Positions 26,632 through 37,000 of a DNA stretch of 64,000 nt are shown piece after piece. This DNA comes from Granulicella sp. Its GTDB lineage: Bacteria; Acidobacteriota; Terriglobia; Terriglobales; Acidobacteriaceae. Within the stretch, counting starts at the first letter, position 1; each line of letters starts with the position of its first letter. The notes beneath the pieces were generated by a model. That model saw only the letters and a list, made by a program, of their open reading frames with translations. It searched no databases and was not told the origin of the DNA. Made by a program: the position numbers and the translations under genes. Location: the NCBI GenBank assembly GCA_025408425.1, contig JANXYX010000013.1, positions 1 to 64,000 of the forward strand. The letters are read 5' to 3'.

Positions 26632-26637
26632 TACACT
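26632..26637 (+). promoter_or_regulatory. TACACT 7 nt before pyrD (possible leaderless -10)
   Basis: TACACT is followed by TAACTTC and the pyrD ATG, with no ribosome-binding site. It would give pyrD its own promoter in the 22-bp gap. Confidence 0.4.
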
Positions 26638-26644
26638 TAACTTC

Positions 26645-27586
26645 ATGTCCGCTCCCACAACTCGTGCCAAAGGCCCCGACATGCGCGTCAACGTCGCTGG
26701 CGTCGAACTCCGCTCGCCCGTTATCGCAGCCAGTGGAACCTTCGGCTACGGCGTCGAGTTCGAGGACATCATCTCCATCGACCGCATCGGCGCCTTCGTG
26801 ACCAAGGGCCTCTCGCGCGAACCCATGGCAGGAAATCCCACACCGCGCATCATTGAAACCCCCGCCGGCATGATCAACGCCATCGGTCTCCAGAACATGG
26901 GTGTCAAAGCCTTCATTGCAGAAAAACTCCCAAAAATCCTCAAAATCAAAGGTGCCGTCATCATCGCCAACGTCTTTGGTTTCACCATCGAAGACTGCAT
27001 CGAAGTCATCCACGCCCTCAATGACGCTCCCGGCATCGCCATGTACGAGCTAAACGCCAGTTGCCCCAATACCAGCCACGGAGGAATGGTCTTCGGCACC
27101 AACCACGAGCTCCTCTTCGATCTCGCCTCCCGTTGCCGCGCCGTCTCGAAGCGCCCTCTCATGGTCAAACTCTCCCCCAACGTCACCAGCATCGGCCTCA
27201 TGGCCCGCGTCGCCGCAGACGCCGGTGCCGACGCCGTCTCGCTCGTCAACACCTTCCTCGCCCTCGCCATCGACGTCGAAACGCGACGTCCCCGCATCGC
27301 GAACGTCACCGGTGGCCTCTCCGGCCCCGCCATCAAGCCAATCGCCGTCCGTATGGTCAATGAGGTCTCCCGAGCCGTTCGCATCCCCATTGTTGGCATG
27401 GGTGGGATAGTCCGCGCCGAGGACGCAGTCGAGTTCATGCTCGCCGGAGCCACTGCCGTTCAGGTAGGCACCGCCAGCTACGCCGACCCCCGCGCCGTAG
27501 AGAATATTGCCACTGACCTCAGGAAATGGTGCGCCAGCCACGACATCGCCCACGTCTCCGAACTCACTGGAGCCGCGATCCTCTAG
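26645..27586 (+). CDS. pyrD: Dihydroorotate dehydrogenase, class 1B catalytic subunit
   Basis: 313 aa. The FMN barrel motifs are clear: AASGTFGYGVEF, GLQNMGVKAF, VKLSPNV, GLSGPAIKPIAVRMV, VGMGGI and GATAVQVGTA. The catalytic base is Cys140 in the NASCPNT loop, which marks the class 1 enzymes; class 2 uses Ser. It oxidises dihydroorotate to orotate in pyrimidine synthesis. Class 1B enzymes work with PyrK to pass electrons to NAD+, but no pyrK gene is in the window. It sits directly before purH. Confidence 0.95.
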   Translation: MSAPTTRAKGPDMRVNVAGVELRSPVIAASGTFGYGVEFEDIISIDRIGAFVTKGLSREPMAGNPTPRIIETPAGMINAIGLQNMGVKAFIAEKLPKILKIKGAVIIANVFGFTIEDCIEVIHALNDAPGIAMYELNASCPNTSHGGMVFGTNHELLFDLASRCRAVSKRPLMVKLSPNVTSIGLMARVAADAGADAVSLVNTFLALAIDVETRRPRIANVTGGLSGPAIKPIAVRMVNEVSRAVRIPIVGMGGIVRAEDAVEFMLAGATAVQVGTASYADPRAVENIATDLRKWCASHDIAHVSELTGAAIL

Positions 27587-27621
27587 TCGAGCTTTTACCG
27601 TTCCCGAACGAAAAGCGACGT

Positions 27622-27627
27622 TAGAAT
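27622..27627 (+). promoter_or_regulatory. TAGAAT 8 nt before purH (possible leaderless -10)
   Basis: The same TAGAAT hexamer as at serS is followed by AGCTAGTG and the purH ATG at 27636. No Shine-Dalgarno sequence is present. Confidence 0.45.
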
Positions 27628-27635
27628 AGCTAGTG

Positions 27636-29246
27636 ATGATCGATCACAGCTCCACCTCTACCCCCGTCACCGACCTCAAGCCTGTCCGCCGCGCTCTACT
27701 CTCCGTCACCGACAAGACTGGCCTCATCGAATTTGCCCGCGCCCTCGCCGCCCACAACGTAGAGCTCGTCTCCACCGGAGGCACCTCCAAGGCCCTCCGC
27801 GACGCTGGTCTCACCGTCCGCGACATCAGCGATCTAACCGGTTTCCCCGAGATGCTTGACGGCCGCGTCAAGACCCTCCACCCCAAGGTCCACGGCGGAA
27901 TCCTCCACATCCGCAGTAACCCCGAGCACGTCGCAGCCGTCACCGAACACGCCATCCAGCCCATCGACATGGTCGTCGTCAACCTCTACGCCTTCGAGAA
28001 GACCTCCCAGAAGCCCGGCGTAGCCTTCGCCGAAGTCATCGAGAACATCGACATCGGCGGCCCTTCCATGGTCCGTTCCGCCGCCAAGAACTTTGAAGAC
28101 GTAGCCATCGTCACCTCCGTTGCTGACTACCCAGCGCTCGCAGAAGAGCTCATCGCCAACTCAGGCTCCCTTACCCGCGCCACACGTTGGCGTCTCGCCA
28201 AGCAGGCCTTCGCCGTCACCGCCGCTTATGACGCCGGCATCGCCACTGCGCTGGGGTCTATCGTCGAACCCAGCGGTCCTGCCGTCTTCGCAAACGATCA
28301 ACTCCCCACCACTATCCGCGTCATCGAGCCCCTCGCCAAGACCCTTCGCTACGGGGAAAACCCCCACCAGAAAGCCGCCCTCTACACCGACGGCAGCGGC
28401 AAGGGCGTAGCCGCCGCCCTCCAACTTCAGGGCAAAGAACTCAGCTACAACAACATCGTTGACCTGGACGCATGCTGGGAACTCGTCAGCGAGTTTGATG
28501 AGACAGCGGTTGTGATCATCAAACACACCAACCCCTGTGGCGCTGCCACCGGCTCCACGGTCCTGGAAGCCTATAAGCGCGCCCTCGAAGCCGACCCCGT
28601 CTCCGCCTTCGGAGGCGTCCTCGGCATCAACCGTGAGGTAGACGCCGACGCCGCCGAAGAGATCGCCAAGCTCTTCGTCGAGGCCATCGTTGCCCCTTCC
28701 TATACGCCCGAAGCAATAGCTCGTTTTGCCGCCAAGAAGAACCTGCGCCTCCTTCAGATCACTCCAGCCGACACCCCTCGTGTCCTCAAGCAGGTCTCAG
28801 GCGGTCTCCTCGTCCAGGACTCTGACCGCCTTCGCGTCAAGCAATCTGATCTCACTATCCCGACCGACCGCAAACCCACCCAGGAGGAGATGCGCGCGCT
28901 CCTCTTCGCTTGGACCATCTGCAAACACGTCAAATCCAACGCCATCGTCTACGCCCGCTTCTCCGAAGGCCATGGTCAAACCGTAGGCATTGGTGCTGGC
29001 CAGATGAGTCGCGTCGATGCCGCCCGTTTCGGCGCCATGAAGGCTGTCCTGCCCCTCGCTGGCTCAGTAGCTGCCTCAGACGCCTTCTTCCCCTTCCCCG
29101 ACGGCCTCGAAACCGTAGCCAAAGCCGGAGCCACAGCCGTCATCCAGCCAGGTGGCTCCGTCCGTGATGTGGAGGTCATTGAGGCTGCCAATAAGCTCGG
29201 TGTTGCCATGGTCTTCACTGGAATCCGTCATTTCCGCCACGGCTAA
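27636..29246 (+). CDS. purH: Bifunctional AICAR transformylase / IMP cyclohydrolase
   Basis: 536 aa from the ATG at 27636; a GTG one codon earlier is also possible. The N-terminal ~200 residues are the MGS-like cyclohydrolase domain ([47 protein letters not shown]). The rest is the transformylase with [14 protein letters not shown], the catalytic Lys-His in [11 protein letters not shown], and [10 protein letters not shown] with [14 protein letters not shown]. It catalyses the last two steps of IMP synthesis. Full length and all motifs are present. Confidence 0.96.
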   Translation: MIDHSSTSTPVTDLKPVRRALLSVTDKTGLIEFARALAAHNVELVSTGGTSKALRDAGLTVRDISDLTGFPEMLDGRVKTLHPKVHGGILHIRSNPEHVAAVTEHAIQPIDMVVVNLYAFEKTSQKPGVAFAEVIENIDIGGPSMVRSAAKNFEDVAIVTSVADYPALAEELIANSGSLTRATRWRLAKQAFAVTAAYDAGIATALGSIVEPSGPAVFANDQLPTTIRVIEPLAKTLRYGENPHQKAALYTDGSGKGVAAALQLQGKELSYNNIVDLDACWELVSEFDETAVVIIKHTNPCGAATGSTVLEAYKRALEADPVSAFGGVLGINREVDADAAEEIAKLFVEAIVAPSYTPEAIARFAAKKNLRLLQITPADTPRVLKQVSGGLLVQDSDRLRVKQSDLTIPTDRKPTQEEMRALLFAWTICKHVKSNAIVYARFSEGHGQTVGIGAGQMSRVDAARFGAMKAVLPLAGSVAASDAFFPFPDGLETVAKAGATAVIQPGGSVRDVEVIEAANKLGVAMVFTGIRHFRHG

Positions 29247-29275
29247 TCGCTGCTATCCAGCTATAATCACCGCCA

Positions 29276-29291
29276 AGCCGCCCAATCGGCT
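29276..29291 (+). terminator. Weak terminator after purH
   Basis: AGCCG and CGGCT pair around CCCAAT, followed by CCTTTATC. The stem is short, so this is only a candidate. Confidence 0.3.
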
Positions 29292-29400
29292 CCTTTATCG
29301 CGGCTGCATCCAATCGTCGGTCGGCGCCGTCTAACTGTTGTCTTGAGTCACAGCTGTACCCTTTGTAAAGGTCTCTACGAGGCCCAGGAAACTACACTTC

Positions 29401-31500
29401 ATGACTCTGTTCTCGCGAGCATCCCGTCTTCGCCATCTCCGTCTCCTTCCGGCGTCGGCACTACTCTTTGCTGCACACACAATCCTCGCGTCCGACACTC
29501 CTGCGGCTGTCAAGGCGAAGACCCCTGTCGGTCCAGATCGCGCTGCTTCCTACTATCACTATGGTTTGGCTCACTTGTATGAGGATCTCGCGGTCAATGC
29601 AGGTCGCTCCGACTACGCCACCCAAGCGGTCGAAGAGTACAAGCTTGCGTTGGGCGCGGACCCGAACTCGACCTTGTTGCAGAATGGCCTTGCCGACTTG
29701 TATTTCAAGATAGGTAGAATTCGCGAAGCCGTCGCCGCAGCCCAGGAGCAGGTCAACCGCGATCCCAACGATTTCGATGCGCACGCTCTGCTCGGCAAAG
29801 TCTATCTGCGTTCCCTTGGCGACATGCAGAGTCCGCAATCGGGCCAAATGTTGCAGATGGCTATCACCGAATACGAGAAGCTCGCGCAACTCAAGCCGAA
29901 TGACGTCGAAACCCATCTCCTTCTCGGCCAGCTCTACGGATTCAATCACGACTCCGCCAAGGCCGAAGCCCAGTTCAAGGCCGCCCAGAAGATCGATTCC
30001 AACTCCGAAGAAGTTATTTTAAATATGGCCCGCCTCTACACGGAGCAGGGCGACATCCAGCGTGCAGCGGATACCCTCAACTCTGTCCCTGTCCCCGACC
30101 GGACGGCCCGCACCGAGTACGCCCTCGGTACCAGCTACGACCAGCTTCATAAGCCCAAGGACGCGATCGCAGCCTACCGACGTTCTGTCGATCTCGATCC
30201 AGACAATCTGGACACGCAACGGGCCTTGGCCAACGCCCTGCTTGCCGACGGCCAACTCGAGGATGCCCTCAAGATCCTCAACGTAATAGTCACCACAGAG
30301 CCGCAGGACGCACAGTCGCAGATTCACATTGCTGAGATTCAGCGTCGTCAGGGCCATTACGATCAGGCTCTCGAAACTATCAAGAAGGCTAAACCTCTTG
30401 CGCAGGACTCACTCGAGCTTACTTATAACGAGGCTCTGATCTACGATTCGCTTGGTCGTTACGATGACGCTTCTGCAGTTCTTATCAAGCTGGTTGCCGA
30501 CTCCGCCCATGCTGACGGAAAATACACCGACGCCGAAAAGGCCAACCGTGCCATCTTCCTCGACCGCCTTGCCATCATTCGCCGGGAGCAGAATAAGACC
30601 GCCGAAGCAGTTGCTGCGTATAAACAGTTGATCGACCTCGGGGAGGGCTATCTCAAGAGTGGTTACCAGGGTCAAATCGACGCCTATCGCGATGCTCACC
30701 AGTGGAAGGAGGCAACCAGCGTTGCAGCGGAAGCCTCTAAAGCTCTACCCAAAGACCGCAACGTCCAACTGATGTACGCAGGTCAGCTAGCGGACGTGGG
30801 TCAGGTCGAGCAGGGAATTGCCTTGGCAAAAGCTCAGCTTTCGACCGCTCCATCCAAGCTCGATGACCGCGATGTTTACCTCGCTCTTGCTCAGATATAC
30901 ACCCGCATAAAGCGTTTCAAGGATGCCTCGGAGCAGATCGACAAGGCAGCAGCCCTTACCAGCCGGCCAGACGAAAAACTCTATGTCGCTTTCCTTCGCG
31001 GCACTCTCTACGATCGGCAGAAGCTCTACGATCAGGCCGAGGTCGAGTTTCGAAACGCCCTCGCCATCGACCCACAGAACGCCACCGTTCTCAACTACCT
31101 TGGCTACATGTTTGCCGATCGTGGCACTCACCTGCCTGAAGCCTTGACCCTAATCCGCAAGGCAGTTGAACTCGACCCGCAGAATGGTGCGTATCTCGAC
31201 TCGCTCGGCTGGGTCTACTTCAAATCCGGTCAATACGCTCTCGCCGAAGAGAACCTCCGCAAAGCGAATGAACGAATCAACACTGATCCCACCGTCCACG
31301 ATCACCTCGGCGAGGTCTACGAGAAGACCGGCAAGCTAAAACAAGCGGTAGCCCAGTGGGAGCGTTCCATGACGGAATATGCGCATTCGCTTCCAGCAGA
31401 CGCTGATCCCGCTGATGTAGCCAAAGTTCAGCGCAAGTTGGAAAATGCCCGCGTCAAACTCGCCAAGGCCAGCACCGTATCCGACAAAGCCGTAAAGTAA
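29401..31500 (+). CDS. Exported TPR-repeat protein
   Basis: 699 aa. An N-terminal signal (LRLLPASALLFAAHTILASD) is followed from ~residue 45 to the end by tandem tetratricopeptide repeats; examples are LGADPNSTLLQNGLADLYFK, LAQLKPNDVETHLLLGQLYG and LNYLGYMFADRGTHLPEALT. About fourteen repeats can be counted by eye. The last ~40 residues are charged (KVQRKLENARVKLAKA). TPR arrays of this size scaffold protein complexes; in this phylum many such exported proteins have no assigned role. No catalytic domain is visible. It stands alone between purH and the dgt-like gene. Confidence 0.8.
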   Translation: MTLFSRASRLRHLRLLPASALLFAAHTILASDTPAAVKAKTPVGPDRAASYYHYGLAHLYEDLAVNAGRSDYATQAVEEYKLALGADPNSTLLQNGLADLYFKIGRIREAVAAAQEQVNRDPNDFDAHALLGKVYLRSLGDMQSPQSGQMLQMAITEYEKLAQLKPNDVETHLLLGQLYGFNHDSAKAEAQFKAAQKIDSNSEEVILNMARLYTEQGDIQRAADTLNSVPVPDRTARTEYALGTSYDQLHKPKDAIAAYRRSVDLDPDNLDTQRALANALLADGQLEDALKILNVIVTTEPQDAQSQIHIAEIQRRQGHYDQALETIKKAKPLAQDSLELTYNEALIYDSLGRYDDASAVLIKLVADSAHADGKYTDAEKANRAIFLDRLAIIRREQNKTAEAVAAYKQLIDLGEGYLKSGYQGQIDAYRDAHQWKEATSVAAEASKALPKDRNVQLMYAGQLADVGQVEQGIALAKAQLSTAPSKLDDRDVYLALAQIYTRIKRFKDASEQIDKAAALTSRPDEKLYVAFLRGTLYDRQKLYDQAEVEFRNALAIDPQNATVLNYLGYMFADRGTHLPEALTLIRKAVELDPQNGAYLDSLGWVYFKSGQYALAEENLRKANERINTDPTVHDHLGEVYEKTGKLKQAVAQWERSMTEYAHSLPADADPADVAKVQRKLENARVKLAKASTVSDKAVK

Positions 31501-31639
31501 CCCGCTGTCTTTGTTGGCCGGCATCCCGCAGCATCTGAGAAATGCACTATTCTTCGCCGTCCCATTGCTTTAGGTGATTACTGTATCGCGACGGCCATCA
31601 ACTCCAACGGTCTCAATTTCGTTACACTCGTACGTGAAC

Positions 31640-32782
31640 ATGCCAGCCGATTTGCATCAGTGCGCCGTCGTTGGAGACGCGGAGGATCCTCTCCTGTCTC
31701 GCGTCTATCCCGCTCCTTCCCGCGCCTCGCGCACCTCTTTTCAGCGGGACAGGGAACGAATTGTTCAGTCGCGTGCCTTTCGCCGCCTCGCCGGCAAGAC
31801 CCAGGTTTTCACCAGTCGAGCCTCTGACCACTTTCGCAGTCGTCTCACTCATACCATCGAGGTTGCGCAGATCGCCCGCGCTACTGCCGCGGCCCTCGGT
31901 CTGCACGAGGATCTTGCCGAAGCGTTGGCTCTCGTCCACGACATCGGTCACCCACCCTTCGGTCACGCCGGCGAACGCGCACTGGATGAGTGCCTCAAGC
32001 GTCACGGCCGCCGCTTCGACCATAACCTCCACGCCCTCCGCATCGTTGAGTACTTTGAGCAACGCTATGCCGCCCACCGCGGTCTAAACCTCACTCTGGG
32101 TGTCCGTGAAGGCATCATCAAGCACTCCCGCGACTACACCGCCAAAGACCATCCCGAACTCAAGCCCTACTTCCTCAACAAGCGTCCTCCGCTCGAGGCC
32201 CAGATCATCGACCTCGCCGACGAAATTGCATATCTGACCGCAGACCTTGACGACGGTGTCGAGTCCGGTCTTCTGGATATACGTCACATCTGCGACAACG
32301 TCGACATCGTCGCTCGTTGCTATCGTCTCGTTAAAAAGCAGCACCCCGGCGTTGAAGAGAAATATCTTTTTAACGAAGCACTGCAACTCATGCAGAACAT
32401 CCTCACCGACGACCTCATAGCGACGACTCTCCGGAACACACAAGCCATCGGTGCCGCCAGCTTGTTCGAGGTTCGCAATCACCCCGCGCGTCTCGCTGTC
32501 TTTTCCCCTCAAGCTGAGGCAGAGCGTCTTCAGGAAAAGCGCTATCTCTACGACACTCTTTACACCTGCCGCGAACTCGAAAACGAGCACGACAAGGCTG
32601 AAGAAGTAGTCACCGCACTTTTTAATCACTGGATAGAGGATCCCGAAGAACTTCCTCCCTCGTACTTTGAAGAGGTCCAGGCCGAAGGCCTGGCCCGTAC
32701 CGTCGCCGACTACATCGCCGGCATGACCGACAGCTTCATCCTCTTGCAATACGCCCGGATCAAACGCTCCCTGCGACGCTAG
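31640..32782 (+). CDS. dgt: dGTPase-like HD-domain triphosphohydrolase
   Basis: About 380 aa. The ATG at 31640 gives MPADLHQCAVVGD; a GTG two codons earlier is 5 nt after a TACACT hexamer and is equally possible. The family start (RVYPAPSRASRTSFQRDRER, IVQSRAFRRLAGKTQVF) and the HD metal site are clear: HTIEVAQIARA, then LALVHDIGHPPFGHAGE. Later EAQIIDLADEIAYLTADLDD supplies the last Asp. Proteins of this group hydrolyse dGTP or other dNTPs to the nucleoside and triphosphate. A dNTP-depleting antiphage role is also known for some relatives, but the isolated position gives no support here. Confidence 0.9.
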   Translation: MPADLHQCAVVGDAEDPLLSRVYPAPSRASRTSFQRDRERIVQSRAFRRLAGKTQVFTSRASDHFRSRLTHTIEVAQIARATAAALGLHEDLAEALALVHDIGHPPFGHAGERALDECLKRHGRRFDHNLHALRIVEYFEQRYAAHRGLNLTLGVREGIIKHSRDYTAKDHPELKPYFLNKRPPLEAQIIDLADEIAYLTADLDDGVESGLLDIRHICDNVDIVARCYRLVKKQHPGVEEKYLFNEALQLMQNILTDDLIATTLRNTQAIGAASLFEVRNHPARLAVFSPQAEAERLQEKRYLYDTLYTCRELENEHDKAEEVVTALFNHWIEDPEELPPSYFEEVQAEGLARTVADYIAGMTDSFILLQYARIKRSLRR

Positions 32783-33055
32783 CCGGCATACCGTTCACGT
32801 ACTAACCCACACTGAAATGAGCACCACGAAGTGTGGACCAGGAGTCGTATGCCCGGAAGGACATGCTGTGGATCCATGCTAATCCTGACAGTTGTGCTGA
32901 GGATCGATCCTACTGAGCGGGTCAGGTTTATCGTACAGATGTTTGCCAGCAAATCACTTCTTAGTGTGATTCATATCACTTCCCTGAACTTCGCATGACG
33001 ATAATGTTGTCTCAAGATAAACAGTTGTTAATGGCACATTTGAGAAGGTGCTCTC

Positions 33056-33433
33056 GTGACTCCTGCCTTACAAACTACTGAAAGTATTTTTTGCGATGCT
33101 GCCAGAGACGACCGAAATACCCTCTCCGTGCTGCGTATGAATCCGCATCCTCCTGATCATCAGCAGAGAACGTTCCCTGCTTCGCCGCGGTACGCCAGAA
33201 ATACTGCGCTCTACTACTCCCCGACTGATGTAAGTAGCAGATTCGGTGTCCGCCTCCGCGAACTTCGTCGCGAGCGTAAGCTCACACAACTTCAGATGGC
33301 CGTAAATTGTGGTATCGACCGAAGCTTTATAAGCGACGTTGAGCGCGGCCGAAAGTCGATTTCGTTGCCGTTTCTTGAGATCATCGCGCTTGGGCTTAAC
33401 GTCAGCATGTCAGATCTTTTCAAAAACCTCTAG
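33056..33433 (+). CDS. XRE-family transcriptional regulator
   Basis: The HTH is at the C-terminus (residues ~62-122): RLRELRRERKLTQLQMAVNC then DRSFISDVERGRKSISLPFL. The first ~60 residues are low-complexity and may not be translated. A GTG at 33056 has GAAGGTG upstream; an ATG at 33137 is an alternative. Single-domain XRE proteins act as dimeric repressors or antitoxin-like regulators. No partner gene is adjacent. It lies upstream of the Oar-like receptor gene, separated by 580 bp. Confidence 0.75.
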   Translation: MTPALQTTESIFCDAARDDRNTLSVLRMNPHPPDHQQRTFPASPRYARNTALYYSPTDVSSRFGVRLRELRRERKLTQLQMAVNCGIDRSFISDVERGRKSISLPFLEIIALGLNVSMSDLFKNL

Positions 33434-34014
33434 ATTGCATAATACTCAGTGCGAGTCTGACTCTAGCGCAAGCGCGATGGCCAGCCAGACTGGCCAGGTC
33501 TCCTTGCTCCTGCTAGTTGCATGCCAAGCTTCGTTGACCCTGTGGGGACCAGCAAACGGCTGAAAATATATCGCTGTACTAGCCCGCGAAATGTGCTGTC
33601 CGGCGGCAATCCCGCCCGCGTTCAGGCAATCGTTGCAAAGCACCGCTCACGCCCGCACTCTCACATCAGTCCCTTCCGATAAGTGTTTGATATTACTCGT
33701 CTTTGTGCCAGTTCGCCCCGAATCGACAAGCAGGTATTCCAACTAGAGCAGTGTCAATTGTCGCGAATGTAACCCGTCCAATCGTGGCCGCACCCCTATG
33801 CGGAGGAGTCTCAAGGCTGGGCCAAACAGCAGGGGAATCGAACACCGGTAAAACTTGTCTTGACAGTCTTGGTACGTGATGGATAGCATCCTCACAAATT
33901 GAGACGTCTCAAAAAACTCATCTGAGTCTTCGCCTGCGCCAGGGAGACTTAAGCAAAACAGAATCACAACCCCGAGCTTTCTGTGGCTCGGGCTACTTTG
34001 GAGGCTTCACCCCA
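33434..34014. other. Long leader and promoter region before the TonB-type receptor
   Basis: No gene is supported. Near its right end CCCGAGC (33971-33977) pairs with GCTCGGG (33986-33992) around an 8-nt loop, 7-8 nt before the TTTGGAGG ribosome-binding site. The hairpin is therefore inside the probable 5' leader and could influence translation. The rest (33434-33960) shows nothing I can name. Confidence 0.45.
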
Positions 34015-37000
34015 ATGAATAACGCAACTACCCGGGATAGGCTCGTGCGGAAGGATGCACGCACCGTCAACCCCGCGCAAACTCCCAAGCAGAAGACGAC
34101 CGCAGGTTCAGCGCTGGATATTCTGCGTCACACGTCTTTCGCGCTCCTGATGGCAGCCACGCCTATTGTGGCACTCAATGTAGTCGTGCCGGCAGCATAC
34201 GGCCAGGCCAGTTCCAGCTCCGACGCTGTGGGTAAGGTCACGGACACCAGCGGCGCCACCATTCCCGGCGCAGTTGTGCACCTGATAAACAACGCGACGG
34301 GTGCAGAGCGTACCGCGATCACCAACGACAGCGGTGACTGGTCCATTCCAAACCTTCCGCCTGCGAGCTATCGTGTGCGCATTGAGAAGCAGGGGTTCAA
34401 GACCAGCGAGATCAAGTCGCTGGAAGTGGAGATCGGTAAGGCGGCAAATAGCTCTGTGGCGCTAAGCATCGGCGAAACGAATGAGACTGTGGAAGTGACC
34501 ACATTGCCCGCCCAGTTGCAGACCCAGGAGGCGACGGTCGGTCAGGTGATCAATCAACAGCAGATTAACGACTTGCCTCTGAATGGTCGTAACGTGCTCC
34601 AGCTCGCAGCGCTTGCACCGGGCGTCTCGCCTCCGCAGACCGGACAGACTGGCAGCCCAGGCCGTTTCGGCACCCGCAGTCTGTTCATCACCGTCGATGG
34701 CGGCCGCGGCAGCTCCACCAACTATGTCTTGGACGGAACCTACGTCCGTTCGGTTCGCTTCAATAACATGTCGCTGCAACCGAACGTCGACACGTTGCAG
34801 GAATTCAACCTGCTGCGCAACTCTTTCTCGACCGAATATGGCCAAGGCCAGGCGGTTGTCTCCATGGTCACAAAGTCAGGATCGAACTCGATCCACGGCA
34901 CCGCCTATGATTTTGCTCGTAACAGCATGTTCGACGCCCGCAACTACTTTGCAACGACGATCACGAACCCGGTGAAGCCACACTTCTCCCGTCAGCAGTA
35001 TGGCGGTACGATCGGCTTCCCCATCATGAAGGACAAGCTGTTCTTCTTTGCTGGCTTCGAGGGGCTCCGTACCAATCGTGACACGCCGGTATTTGGTTTC
35101 TATCCAACAACAGCACAGCTCGGAACGCCGGCTGCGACGAACAAGATCGCGCAGACCGTTAATCCCACGATTCCGGTCCCGACCACTCTCAACGGAGCCG
35201 CAACGATCCTTGGCCAATATAACTACAGCGCGACGCCGACCACGACCGACAACTACGACGAGTACACGGCGCGTGCCGACCAGACGCTGTCCCCGCGCAA
35301 CACGCTCTTTGAGCGGTACGTTGACTTCAACTCCCTGCAGTTTCTGCCAGCGGTTCAGGGTGGAATCAATAACGTACTCATTGGCCGCAACGGCGTCATT
35401 GGGCACACCTTCCTCATCACATCGAACATCGTGAATGAGGTGCGCGTCGGCTACAACCAGTACTACAACTGGGAGGTTGGAGTTGGATATAAGCCGGGCA
35501 CGAACTTTGCTTTGCAGGAAGGGCTGAAGTTTGTTACGGGTCTCACCGACCCAAATCAGTATGGCCGCGCGAGCGTCGCAATCACCGGGTTCACCACCGT
35601 CTCTGATCCCGTCACCAACCAGGGCGGCAACGAGAACATTATTAGCATCGGCGATTCACTGAGCATGGTCAAAGGCAAACACACGGTAAAAGTAGGCTTT
35701 CAGTTCCAGAATCGCCGTGTGATCTTGCTTGCCGATAACAATGCTACTGGCGCCTTCACCTTCGGTTCGTGCAGCTCAAATCCCACGGGCGCATGCGATC
35801 CTGCGAATAAGATCAACCCCGTGACAGGCGTGCTCTACACCGCGTTGGAGAACTACCAGCGTGGGTATTGCACCTCAGGCTGCAACGGCAACTTCGGCAC
35901 AACGCGCGGTCACTACCGCGACAATACCTACGGCGCGTTCTTCAGCGACGTGTGGCAGGCTGGTCACGGCGTGACGATCAACGCCGGACTGCGCTGGGAG
36001 TACAACGCACCCTTCGTAGAGCAGAACGGTCTGGAAGGTACACTGGATCCCACGACGGGGAAGATCAAGTACAGCAAGATTCCCGCGTTCATCCCGACCG
36101 CCTTCCTCCCCAATGTTGTCACAGACTCCACGTATGGCCCGGGAATTATCAAGCCGAACAAAAAAGGGTTCGGTCCGCGCCTCGGTATTGCGTATGAGGC
36201 ACGCCCTGGAACGGTCTTACGTGCCGGCGGTGGCGTCTATTTCGACAATATCAATACCAACGAACTGCAGTTCACCCGTTATGCCGCCCCCCTCTACTAC
36301 CAGCAGTCGCTGAGCAATCAGTTTGTTCAGAACCTGTGGCCCGACCCAACCCTTGGATTGGCTGGCTTGCCCGCGCCATTCTCTGTCAAGCCCAACAACT
36401 CCACGCCTTACACCATGGAGTGGACCGCCAGCCTGCAGCAGGATCTTGGCCATGGCGTCATCATGGAAATGGCATACACAGCAAGTGGAACCCGCAAGCT
36501 CTGGAAGCGGTTTGACCAGAATATGGACTTGCTTAGCCCGGGTCTCAACTCGTCCGGCGGGAGCAACACAACCAATGTGGGCGTTCGTCCGTTCTCTGCC
36601 TACCAGCACGGAATCCTGACCAGCGCTACAGCAGCCTCTGCAAACTTCAACGGCGGCTCCATCAAGGTGGAGAAGCGTTCCAAGAACGACGGTCTCTTCG
36701 TGTTGGGCAGCTACCAATGGTCGAAGAACCTGGACAACAACTCGGGCGAGGTGGAAGCGAACGATACGGCGTACTCCACAGACTTCTCGTTCGATCACTC
36801 CTATGCTCGCTTTGACGTTCGTCACCGCGCTGTCATCAGCGGCGGCTACCAGCTTCCGTTCGGCAAGGGCCACAGCATGCTGCAACACGGAATCGGTAAC
36901 GTTGTGGCGGGAGGATGGTCGTTGCAGCCTGCCATTCAGCTCCGTACGGGGATTCCGTTCTCGCCCTCCCGTTCGGGTGTCAGCTTTGGTACCTACACCC

